Shown: one piece after another, positions 47,846-58,500 of the stretch | Position numbering within the stretch: position 1 is the first letter of the stretch | How the letters are laid out: each line of letters begins with the position of its first letter | Source of the DNA: Alopecurus myosuroides | Lineage: Eukaryota; Streptophyta; Magnoliopsida; Poales; Poaceae | Assembly (NCBI GenBank): GCA_028641055.1 | Contig: CM054062.1 | Coordinates: 270,275,765 to 270,339,764, forward strand | Length of the DNA stretch: 64,000 nucleotides | Reading direction: 5' to 3' | Notes under the pieces: generated by a model | Told to the model about the DNA's origin: nothing | The model's input: the letters and a program-made list of their open reading frames with translations, nothing else | Databases searched by the model: none | Program-made: the position numbers and the translations under genes

Positions 47846-48965
47846 CTTGGTCTTCTCCTCCACATATGCCTTGGCCTTGGGAGGATTCTTCCAAAATCTT
47901 TGCACGACAAGAGCAATGACATCCTTAAGGACATGATCATACTCTTGATCTTTCAAGGGAGGCAATTCTCCAACACACTCTTCACGATGATCAACCATCT
48001 TGGTCACCACCTTGTCCTTCAAAGCAACGGAGGATCCTTTGTGCATTCCAAGAGCATGAGCACGATTGTCAAGAGTATTCTTTGTTTGCATTTGAAAGGA
48101 GCACATTTCTTGCATGGCTTGAGTTGAGGTCATGGAAGGATAGTCATGTCTTCCTTGAAGGCTCTTCAAGTCCGAGCGCTCAAATGGCATAAGCGCACTC
48201 ACATACTTTCTCTTGATCCAAGCATCATCAATGTGAGTGCACCAACACCATTGAAAGGGGCGGCAAGAGTCTTGAGCCTCCGGTACATGTCTTCATGGGT
48301 TCTCACCATCATGCATATAGAATCCTTCGGCCCCATTTCTCAAGGTATCATACCTATTCCTCTTCATGCTTTCATTGCCCACAAACATGACGATAAGAGA
48401 ATCACATGTTTCTTTGGCGGTGGAATATTGTTGAAGATGATGCATGTGGTTTGGACTCACGGCTTGTTGAATCATAGACAAAGCAGTGTAGTTGAGTTGA
48501 AAATCTATGGTTTCTCTTCTTGTCAAGTTCTTGGGGTCATGAGACTTGTATCCATATTGAGTGACCCTACAAAGCTCAATACAAGAATAGTTCAAGTGAG
48601 TTTTCGTATAATATTGTCATTGATCAAAAGTATGTGCATAAATTTTAGGAGGATCGCCTCTAGGAATTATACGCGGATGTGGGACGGGAGGATCAGGGGA
48701 GTACCGTCCTTCAACATTGTGGAGTTATTAGGGGGATAACTATTAGTTGGTTCACCATTTTCCCCATCTTTAGCTCCCCCGGTATTTCTATCGAAGGAGA
48801 TGAAAAGGAAGTCTCCGGTTCCTTGGCTTTCATGATTTGCAACAAGAGATCTAGCAACTCGGAAATTTTGACATCCATGGATGAGGTCAAGGACTTTTTC
48901 AACTCCTTGAGATCATCCATAGCAACTTGTGCCGTGGAATCGGTGACTACCGTATCACCGACCAT
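47846..48965 (-). pseudogene. Copia gag N-terminal and UBN2 region
   Basis: 'MVGDTVVTDSTAQVAMDDLK' (48965), later 'KNLTRRETIDFQLNYTALSM' (48595-48293) and 'MSALMPFERSDLKSLQGRHD' (48202), ending 'RFWKNPPKAKAYVEEKTKSS' at the solo LTR. Stops and frame changes between the blocks. Confidence 0.8.
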
Positions 48966-49006
48966 ACTTACACTCTTAGGCGGTTAAGCCCAAAATAAGA
49001 GTCGAG

Positions 49007-49018
49007 GCTCTGATACCA
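49007..49018 (-). other. tRNA-Met primer binding site of the copia
   Basis: Minus strand 'TGGTATCAGAGC', two bases inside the 5' LTR end at 49021. Confidence 0.93.
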
Positions 49019-49020
49019 AT

Positions 49021-50378
49021 TGAACGGATAGTATGTGCACCTAGAGGGGGGGGGGGTGAATAGGTTCTACGACCAATTTTAATTTTCCTTCAAATTAAAG
49101 CTTGACACAAAAGTAAATTCTCTAGATTATGCAACTAAGGTGAATTTACCTATATGACAAGAACATCAATAAACACAATACAAGCACAAAGTAAAGGAGA
49201 GGGAGCGAGGTAACCAATAACGGAAGCACGCGGAGACACGATGTAATCCCGAGTTCCTCCTTGTTAAGCGAGTACGTCTCATTGGAGGGGTGTGAGTTTC
49301 GCCTCGAAGGCCTACTCAATGCCACAAAGGCCTCACCCTATTCTTCGATGAACCCCGCCACAAAGGCCTAGTCCACCTTCCACTATTGACCCCCTTTTAG
49401 GCAGGAATCAAGTACTTTACAACAAGCTTGGGGCACACACCCACAACGAAATTGTGGACTCCCAAGAATCACCAAGAGTATTAATGAGGTCTAGGTTTTC
49501 CACACAAGGAAACCCTAGACTAGTTCCCCTCAAGAAAATGAGGGGGAACGGAAAACCGGTTGGTGAAGATGCAGATCGGGCCTTCTCCTCCAATCTCCGA
49601 AGATCAACAAGTTTGGGTGGAGGGATTGGGAGATCTAGCAAGGTAGGTCAGCTCAATTAATGGAGCATTCAAATCTAGGCGAGCTAGCTGGAGGAATAAG
49701 AAGGGGAGGGGGTATTTATACCCCTCACACAAAATCTAGACGTTTGAGGGCTTTCTGCGAAAGTCACACCGGAGACTCCGGTCTGAAAAGAATCTGGAGT
49801 TCTCGAGATGGGCCAAAGACTCTGCACTGGGCCGGAGACTCCGGACAGTCTCCGGACACTCTCTAGACCCATGGCAGCGGGTGGCACCGTCTTGTCTTGG
49901 CAAAGAAAAAGCTTCAGTCCGGAGACTCCCGTCTGCTGGGGCCAGAGACTCCGCAGAGTTTCTGCTGACTTCTTGTCTCGTTCGCACAGAGGGTGTCGGA
50001 GGTGAGTTGAGTGCAGTGACATAGCCGGGAGTCCGGAGACTCCGGCCTATCACCCCGGAGACTCCGGTCCATACCGGAGACTCCGGGCACTCTCCCCACA
50101 CTCTCCGGAGGGGTTCCAGTGGGTGACACCACTTGCTCGTTTCTTCTCCTTCGCAGGAAATTCCTCACACCAGAGACTCCGGTCTGGGGAAACGGAGACT
50201 ATGGCCTGAAATTAATCCTAGCAGCTTCTAAACATGTAGTTCTCTTTGAACTTTTTGGAGATCACACCACCAATGGTAATTTGATCAAAATGACCCTGAA
50301 ACATCAACACACATAAATAGATATACTCGTGTTGTTAACACACGCTCAAAACAAGATTTAAGATAATTTGTACTTTCA
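49021..50378 (-). mobile_element. 5' LTR of the copia element (1358 bp)
   Basis: TGAACGGATAGT...TGTACTTTCA, matching the LTR at 36960-38362 along its length. By eye there are roughly 15-20 differences in the first 300 bases, so the insertion is old. CCGGAGACTCCGG palindromes at 49768-50200. Confidence 0.92.
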
Positions 50379-51733
50379 TCATGCTTTTATGGCAAGTTTG
50401 TGTTATTTTAGGTGTAAGTAAACTCGCATGTGGGAAACACGTGAAAACATGATTAAAAAGTTGAAAAGAAAGTGCAACAAATGAAAACTTGGATAAAACA
50501 TTGAAAAACCCGAGGGAAACAAAAACGACAAAACATGCATGAAGAGTGTCACTAGTGTCACAAAAAGACAAAAGCAAAACAATTCTATAAATATTTTTAA
50601 ATCTCATTTAAAATTTATTTAGAACTATAATACCCATTGGGGTAATTTAACATATAGTAACTTCTATAAACAATTTTAATATGTTTCCTTTAGCAAAATT
50701 GCTCCAAATGGCAATCTTTGACCATAGAGACAAGAGCCCAACTTGTTTACATACTTTTAATTAGTTCATAAACATGTGAAATTGAATTTAGAATCACCAG
50801 TTATGAAATAATTAATACTACATTAATTATTAAATATAATAAATCCCCTTTTGTCCAAAATCAATTTGTGAACATTTTATAATCAAAGATCAAACATAAG
50901 CTAGACTCTTAGGGTAATTAATTTAACATGGTTTGATCATTTGGTGCCCAAATTTGGCATGTTTCTCCGAGAAACCCTAGTTTCGACACTGCCTAGGGTG
51001 ACCCTATAATTATCCCCACTTACTAAAGTCCTATGATGGAAAATATGATATGGAAGTCATATTTGAATTTCTCTCGTTTTTCTAATCGATTTAGACATAT
51101 TATTTATCAATTTTTGATTTACGGATTTGTAGATATGAATTATTCAATATTAAATGGTAAAAAGCAAACAATTTAATTGTTATTTAAATTCAAGATTATT
51201 ATTACTTTTTTATTTTTATTTGACTAAATAATTGTTTGGATTCACAAAATAAATACGTATGACATCATAGTTCAAGGGTTAATATGATTGACATCGTACT
51301 ATTGTCAGTATTTGTTTCTTGGAAGCTGAGAGAGAAGGAATTAAGAAGTTAAGCTTGCTGAAAGTATAGCAGTCTGAGGATGGGTGCTGACCGGAAAATG
51401 TCACTAGAATGATTAGAGTTAAAAATAATTGAGACTAAAGGAAAACCTAAACCTTAAACCCCAAAATGGGAAACATAAACCCTAAACCCCCAAATACAAA
51501 AAAGTAAAATAAAAAAATCATAAAATCTTTAGACCCGGTTTGTAACACCAGCCGGGACTAAAGGCCCTCCAGCCCACAGCGCTAGCCGGCCACGTAGAGG
51601 GCCTTTAGTATCGGTTTGTGGCAAACCGGGACTAAAGGTGGAGGGCCTCCAGTCCCGATTGGCTAGTTCCGGATGGAAATCTAGGACTAAAGCCAGTTCC
51701 AACCCGGGGCTAGAGGCCATTTCTCTACTAGTG
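50379..51733. mobile_element. Right part of the CACTA element, noncoding
   Basis: AT-rich interior without an ORF to about 51520, then the GC-rich subterminal repeat zone. A few CCCTAAA-like words (51450-51495) are isolated. Confidence 0.75.
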
Positions 51734-51789
51734 GAAATAGTCCTTATACTCCCTCCATTATGATTTATGGGTTCTACATGTATCTCTAA

Positions 51790-53315
51790 GAGCATCTTCA
51801 CCGGCACCTATTTAATTTGTGTCCGGTCACCCCCTAATAGGGCCCACTTTGGAGGCATCGGACACGTGTCCGCAGATTTGATGGGTGTCGCCCACATCAC
51901 CCACTTTGGATTGTCTTCACAAATGTCGACCAGTTGGGATATATGTCATCCTCTAGGTAGTACCCTTTGTCGTACTCATGGCCATTGATCCATTGCTTGC
52001 ACTCCGGAGTGTGGCCTTCAGCTAGTCTCTGAAACACCGGAGAGCGATGGAGCACGTTGATGTCATTGTGAGAACCGGCCATGCCAAAAAATGAATGTAA
52101 AATCCAATGGTTGTAATCATCCACAACCTCAAGCACAACCGTGCACTTTCCATGATGACCACCTCTATACATCCATTGCCAAGCGAATGGATAATTCTTC
52201 CAAGTCCAATGCATGCAATCGATACTTCCAAGCATACCGGGAAATCACTTGCTTCTCCTTGTGCTAAAAGACGAACCGTGTCTGCTTCATTTGGTCCTCT
52301 CTGATAGAGGGGGCCAAACACTATAACTACTGCTTTGCAAAACATAAATGTGGCTTCAACAACGGTTGTCTCACATATACAAATAGTCATCCAACGAATC
52401 TACGAGAACTTCATATGCAAGACATCATATGGCAGTCGTGCATTTCTGAAGGGATGAAAATCCACCTATGCAATCCTTTTTCAGCTCGACGTAGTCATCA
52501 TAATCCCGAACACCGTGCACAGTTCGCCTAAAGACTTCTCTGTTCATCCTAAAACGCCGGAGAAATTCATGAGGTAGGTTTGCCGACCGAAAACTAGTCG
52601 TCCCACAAAAGCATGTGGCCAGTTTCCCTTTGACGATTCTTGTTCGTCGTGCGCCATTTCATTGATCTTCCATGCTTTGGATCGGCTTCCTACGCAACGA
52701 ACGCCTCTAACAGAGTCGCCATGACCAGCGCATTCTCGTCTTCATCTGCAAGGGCAACCTTTTCTCCCATCATTTGACAAAACATGATCTCATAGTCGCT
52801 ATCCATACTCTATTGGACAAGATCGAAACATCAGCCGCGAGCCAGAGAAGTGAAACGACGGTTCATCGACCTATGGCAAACGGCCAAACACCTTACCTTC
52901 GGGGTGGCAGAAAGAAAGAGGCGGATCCGGCTGACTGACATGCGGCGGCTGCCAGAACTGACTGGGAACAACGGCGAGCAGCGGTAAATCGGCCTACGTC
53001 GTTTGTGATCAACTCATGTGGGGAGATGGCGACGACAATGGTGCGAATCGCCGGCGAGAGGAAACAACAGAACGATTGGGGGCAAATGACTAGCGGCCTA
53101 TACCGACTTCTCTCTATGATGAGCGGGGCTCCTTGTCGTGTGGGCTAACCGGACAATGTCCGGCACCCCAGGAATGCCCCCAAGTTTGGCCGGTGTACTA
53201 GAGGTGCCAGACATAAATTTGATGGGTAGACACTATTGCGTGTGCCGCTATGCGCGATTTTTGGTTTGGACCCCAATGAGCCATTGGGGCTGTTTAGGGT
53301 GTCGTGCAGATGCTC
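51790..53315 (-). mobile_element. PIF/Harbinger element with deleted 3' end
   Basis: Ends 'GAGCATCTTCACCGGC' and the inverse of 'TGTCGTGCAGATGCTC', with a TAA duplication on both sides (51787-51789, 53316-53318). Carries a broken Harbinger transposase on the minus strand. Confidence 0.85.
51897..52806 (-). pseudogene. Harbinger (HARBI1-type) transposase, truncated
   Basis: Starts 'MDSDYEIMFCQMMGEKVALA'. After a stop it continues 'NLPHEFLRRFRMNREVFRR', 'GGFSSLQKCTTAI', another stop, and 'FGPLYQRGPNEADTVRLLA'. A frameshift near 52235 leads to the DDE core: '[19 protein letters not shown]' (first Asp), '[18 protein letters not shown]' (second Asp), '[19 protein letters not shown]'. The frame then ends at 51897. 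The segment normally carrying the third acidic residue (the ERAFG region) is missing, replaced by the terminal region. Non-functional. Confidence 0.9.
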
Positions 53316-53318
53316 TAA

Positions 53319-53535
53319 ATATTTAATTTTATCAATGCAATATGAATTATATAACATAAAATTATGCCGTTAGGAAATTATATAGCACAAAAAATGTATC
53401 GGTAAACCGTGGGGGCACGTTTTGTGTGCGAGAAGGAATCAGATTACATGCACACACACGGTGACGTTGTTGTCCCTAGTTATACTTGTACCGTGGACGG
53501 CTGAACAATGTGAATGTGGTGACGGTGAAGAACCA
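53319..53535. other. Short intergenic sequence
   Basis: AT-rich; no gene seen. Ends at the retroposon target duplication. Confidence 0.4.
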
Positions 53536-53546
53536 ACGCAAGATGC

Positions 53547-54492
53547 TTTTTTTTTTTAACAAGGAGAGGGGCCTCGAAGGACCCCGAAGAAGCTGCATTA
53601 ATACTGGGCAGGTACAAAGTTTTGCATACAGGATCCTGAGGGAATTGAAATTACAGCTAGGTCCTGGAATCTCGCACAGAGGACCTAAAACTAAGGAGAG
53701 AAAAGCAATCCGGTCTTTCTCTTGCACTGCCATGGATGGAGCTCCAACTCCGACCACCAACTCTGCCACCGGGGACTACACCACTTGGGGCAGAGGTAGC
53801 AATGAGCGCTGGCGTCGCTCCATAAGTAGGCCTCCGCATCGGAGGTAGTACTGGCCATCTTCTGGGCCGAAAATCATGGAGGCAAACGACCTCCATGAAA
53901 ATTTCTCTGAGCTGCAGCTTGAACAGACGTGGAGAGGCCCCCTCGGCCAAGAGTGGCGCCGACACAGTACGCCGTCGCTTGAAGTCTCCACCGCACCGCC
54001 GCAGGTTCTCAGCAGCAGCACACGCAGCATCAGCCTTCCACCACCTCCCGTCGCCACCATGGCGAAAGAGAGGAGGAAGACGAAATCTGCACATGACCAC
54101 CGAGTTGTTGCCCGAACATGCCTTATTAATGGAGTTGCCCGAAGCTGTCCTCCCGCCGCCTCCGGCTCCACCATCAGGAGCACCGCAACAAGTAGGAGAA
54201 TCACAAGCCGGTGCCGGATTTGGTCAGAGAGATCCCGCACCAACCTCCCGGCATAGCACCAAACAACGGCACAAAGCCGAACAGCAGAAAAGCAAATCCT
54301 ACAGCGACTCCTACTCCTAGTATGTACAGAAGGTCCGGCATCGCCTCCTAGCCACCACCAGCCGAGCTCGCCGGCGGGAGTAGCATCGGAGCGACCTGGT
54401 ACTCGGGGGTCGACTCTCAAAGCTACAGGAGACAGGGGACGGTGGGGAGAAAGAGCTCACGTTCGTATTCTGTACCGTCTAGTTGGACATTC
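53547..54492 (-). mobile_element. Poly(A)-tailed retroposon with 11-bp target duplication
   Basis: An 11-bp direct repeat ACGCAAGATGC flanks it (53536-53546 and 54493-54503), and a T11 run at 53547-53557 is the poly(A) tail of a minus-strand insertion. The body is GC-rich. Minus-strand ORFs (for example 54420-53776, 214 aa) have no recognisable domain. It was made by target-primed reverse transcription, either as a 5'-truncated LINE, a SINE-like element or a processed transcript. Confidence 0.85.
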
Positions 54493-54503
54493 ACGCAAGA
54501 TGC

Positions 54504-55539
54504 CACTTCGGTCATCCTTAATACTCCATGTCATAAACGCAGCAGCGGCGCTCACAGATAGGACTAACGCGTACTTTCGGCTCGATCCTTGGATAATTAT
54601 TTAATGTGTCGCCGAGTTTGGTAAACAGTATTGCGTGTGGCGTGGGGAAAGCATGGCAATTTGTACGAAGAAGCTGCCGCCGCTACATTGGTACATAGGG
54701 GTCGTTTATTTTTTCGCAACGCGTAGTACCGTTGTACACTCGATTGGTCCGGCCGTCGTCCTCCTCCTCCTCGCAAACAGTCGGCAACATCTATCCATCC
54801 GCGGATCCGCCCACGGGTCCGGCGCTCCTGTTCCCTCCTCCCTACCGAGGAAAACATCCCAAAACAGTATCCCCAGCCGAGAGTTGAAAGGGATAGAAAT
54901 GCCACCCGGTTAGCGGATCGGCTCGTAGCCACAGTAGAGCGAGCGCCTTTCATCCGTTCAAAGCGATCGCCAGACAGGGGAGGTGAGGCGAGAATCGAGG
55001 AGACCTGATGAGGTGACCGGTGGTGGGGGTGGGGGCGGGTCACTTCCTGACCAGCTCGTGGCGGACACTTGGCTCCACCGCAGTGACACGCCCACCACCA
55101 CCACGAGCTTCGCCACGCCCAAAAGTCACTGCGGCGCCCTACTACTATGCTGCTCCTGTGCCAGTGACAGCTAGCTAGCTTGTACCACCACTAGTCTCCG
55201 TATCGTCGTCCCGTGCACTGCTTTCGATCTCTGCATTTCTTCCATAAGTAGTAGGCTAGCACCCCAGTTGCTCGCGCTCCCGTGCCTGGTCCTTTGCGCA
55301 AAGAGGAAAAACTAAAGCTCCTCCGCCGCCCGCCCGCCCGCAGATCTACTGCTACACCTGTAAGCGTCTCCGCCGCCCTCCCTCCCCCAGCTTTGCTCGC
55401 CCCCCTTCGTGTTTCTCTCGCTCCCAGCTAGCTAGGGTTGTCTCTACTTCTTGCCGCAGCTAGCGTTGGGACCGTTGGTGGTGGACTGCTGGTGGTGGTG
55501 GACCTGGTGGTGCCGGCCGGGGAGAAGAGACGAGAGGGG
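54504..55539 (+). promoter_or_regulatory. Promoter and 5' UTR of the SVP-like MADS gene
   Basis: The upstream region includes a block (about 54720-54960) shared with the fragment at 11806-12030. Further down are pyrimidine-rich leader-like sequences ('CCGCCCGCCCGCCCGCAG', 'CTCCCTCCCCCAGCTTTGCT') and CTAGCTAGC repeats. The start of transcription is not determined. Confidence 0.55.
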
Positions 55540-58500
55540 ATGGCGGGCAAGAGGGAGAGGATAGCGATACGGAAGATCGAGAACCTGGCCGCCAGGCAGG
55601 TCACCTTCTCCAAGCGCCGAAGGGGCCTCTTCAAGAAGGCACAGGAGCTCTCCATCCTCTGCGACGCCGAGGTCGGACTCGCCGTCTTCTCCGCCACCGG
55701 CAAGCTCTTCCAGTTCGCCAGCTCCAGGTATATACATGCGACCTAGCTACGTCCAAGCTCTTCCACTTTGCCGCCTATGAATTCTTGGGGCTACTTGGGA
55801 TTGATTTCCGGGTAGATCGTCTTTCTTTCTCAATGCACGCTCTGGTTGATTTGCTACACTGCTTTTTTTGCTTTGATTTGGCTTGTTAATTGGTTCCATC
55901 AATTTATTATTCCTAAGTTTTTTTTTATTCTTGAGCTCTTGAGATCGAGAGTTTTTGCTCTTTATTCCAACACTTTGTGTTCACGGATTAATATTTGATG
56001 TGGTAGGCTACTATATATTTCCTTGGTTTTCTATTTACGAAATAGTTAGAACAGATCGGTGTCTTGGTACACCATATCTGTTTTAGAGTGTTCTTAGTTT
56101 TTTATATACCCCACACTCCTTTTCTCTGTGCCTTTTTTGTTTGTTTGTTTGGAGGTCTTTTTTTTGTGCCTATAATCACAGTCAAAGCATGTGCTTTAAT
56201 TGATGCTTAATAAATTATTTCCTTTGATTTTGTGTTTATATTTATATATAAATTTTGCTACTACTGTTCTTCTGTTATGACATGTGGAAGAGACCGCACA
56301 AACAGAGAGGATTCCTCCTGGCTGTGTGTAGCTGACCAGTAAAATTAACAATGTCTTGTCCTCTTTAGAAACGCAATGTCTTTCCTTGTAGAACAAAAAT
56401 CAGAGTTGGAGCTGAATGTCTCAATGGCGCGACCAACTTTTTATCCTAAATGAGTTGCAACTCTCCTCGCGACCTATTTTTCCTTGCCATGTTTGCTGCT
56501 GTTCTAGAATTAAATTAATGTCTATTTCATGACTGTCCTCAGAAATTAATACAAGGTGGTAGTACCACATGTAAGCTCGAAATTAATACAACTCGTACCA
56601 CATGTAGTAAGCTCTATTTCTGCTATGTAATAAGTTTTAGGTTGTATGCGCCCGCAGAGGGGCAATGAAAGGCACCCATGTTCTCAAAAAATATCAGCTC
56701 ACCAGATCTTCCCTTGGATTTTTTGTTGTTGTTGATATTTCTTGAAAATTTACCACGAACTTAACCGTGTGTACTATTAGTTCTAACAAGATGTTGTTCT
56801 GGACACTGACTCAAAACTTGTATATACATATATAAAAAATAGATAAATTTATTATGTAATTAAAGTATGAACCAAGGAAATCTACACCAAACGTTCGCAA
56901 ATATCCCACACAAATATTTTCAGAAAGGAAAGTTTTCAAGCTTAACTAGACTATATGTCCAAAATAAGCAGAACTTCTTACTTTGAAGTTAATTGAAGGG
57001 GTACATATAAGTTAGTTGCAATTAAATATCACTGACCTAGAGATATTAAATTCGGAAAATTAAAATGCTAGATTAATACAGTTTATGTAAACTATATACG
57101 AAAGCGGACCAGTTTGACCATGAAATGTGATTTTGGGGGCACAGATGAAGCTAGATACCTTTAGTGTATTATAGTGTGGAAGAGGTTGGACACATGCGTT
57201 TGTGACAAGTTGAAATTAGTTCATCTTGTTGGTGGTTATAAATATATATGGGAAATGCGCTCATGTGGACTGTATCTGCAAGCCATGGGAAAACTACTTC
57301 CCAAACTGTTTATAGCATGAAGGCCATGAGCAACAAATATCTTTACTGTTGTAATTAATCCCATGCATGCAATATGAACACATAAAAAAAGCATACACTT
57401 CGGCGTGATGATCATACTGCAAAAGCTTGTGGCGTTTTTGCAGATCTTATTAACAAGATGCGAAATATTGCAACTATTCCAACATCATGCGAATCTATAG
57501 AACATATAAACTAGTGAATCAGACTGAATTCTTAAAGGGATATTATAGTTTCATCAAGTGGAAGATTTTCTTTAGTTTGTGTATTTCACACGCGTAAGAA
57601 ATATATGCGTGCATGTCTAGTCTTTTCATGTCAAGTAGTGGACTCTGTATATCACTGACATGAGTTGGCTGTGCATGACATGACTTGTCAGTATGCATGG
57701 CTTGATAAAGCTACATATGTATCCGTGTAGAACTAATGGTAAGGACTCCTGGACAAAAATGGTTAAAAAAGATTGACCACCGTACTATTGGTTCTACTCC
57801 CTCCATTTCAAATTACTCCCTACAATATAGATTTGCTCCAAGTTAAATTTTGTACATGCTGATCTTTTTTTATATGGTTAATCAAACTCTACAAATTTTG
57901 ATTCTGACCAAACCTATTATATAGAATAATTTGTGTATCTCAGTATTAGTCCAAAATTTCCTCTTTCCACGCGGGGCTAATGTTTAACTGTTTATGCAGT
58001 GAAATTATCAGACCCAATTAGATTTAGCTATCTCTCACAAGACCCTGCTGTTAAAAACACTATCAGATGTTCATTCAGTATACGGTACACATACAAATTT
58101 TTGTGTGGCCAACTCACGGGAGAAATATGAACTTAACATTCTATGCAGTAATACGGACACTGTTAGTTACGGAGACCTGTACCTTTCTGCTCGCAAAAAA
58201 AAAAAATGAATTATGAATAAACGTCTACTTTGCATCTAATTCGTGGTATGGGTCAAACTATATGGATGGATTTAGTCCCCACCGGCCAGATGGCTAGCTG
58301 TTATGCAAGTTCTAATAGGTGCAAATTGTTTCCTCCAAATAAGAGGGGAAATGATTGTATGTATGCTAAGCTAATCAATTTCACATTTCCCCGCACAAAA
58401 GAATGTGAAAAAAACACTATTTGCTTTTTTTGAGAAGGGGTTAACGCCGGCATCTATGTCGGTTGATGCACGCAACCATATTCATTACTAATTTTCTAGA

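Larger units (their letters stand above)
36960..50378 (-). mobile_element. Sire-lineage (Maximus-like) Ty1/copia retrotransposon, 13.4 kb
   Basis: Two related LTRs of about 1.4 kb in the same orientation bound a minus-strand interior: PBS, gag, GAG-pre-integrase, integrase, RT, RNase H, then a long 3' region with an extra ORF. Flanks are TCATA (left) and TCATG (right), a 5-bp target duplication with one change. The extra 3' ORF and great length are typical of the Sire lineage; the name Maximus is my recollection of the Triticeae family. Coding frames are heavily interrupted. It interrupts the CACTA element and is itself interrupted by the solo LTR at 46300-47840. Confidence 0.9.
35289..51733. 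mobile_element. CACTA transposon, non-autonomous, split by a copia insertion
   Basis: Left end 'CACTAGTAGAAAAAGGGCC', right end its inverse 'GGCCATTTCTCTACTAGTG'. Both ends have subterminal repeats 'CGGGACTAAAGGCC' / 'AGTCCCGGTTTGTAA' (35330-35520 and 51530-51720). Flanking triplets are AAA (left) and GAA (right), close to but not an exact 3-bp duplication. Removing the copia at 36960-50378 leaves about 3.0 kb with no transposase but with an exonuclease-like gene. It would need a transposase from elsewhere. Confidence 0.88.

Noticed and set aside
51440..51500. Telomere-like CCCTAAA words
   Set aside because: Only one or two exact copies in degenerate AT-rich context; not an interstitial telomere array.
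53776..54420. 214-aa ORF in the poly(A)-tailed retroposon as a gene
   Set aside because: GC-rich frame on the retroposon strand with no recognisable domain; overlapping frames are equally open.
55438..55539. Upstream in-frame ATG extending the MADS protein N-terminus
   Set aside because: Known SVP-family proteins begin at MAGKRER or an equivalent, and the extension is Val/Gly-rich leader translation.
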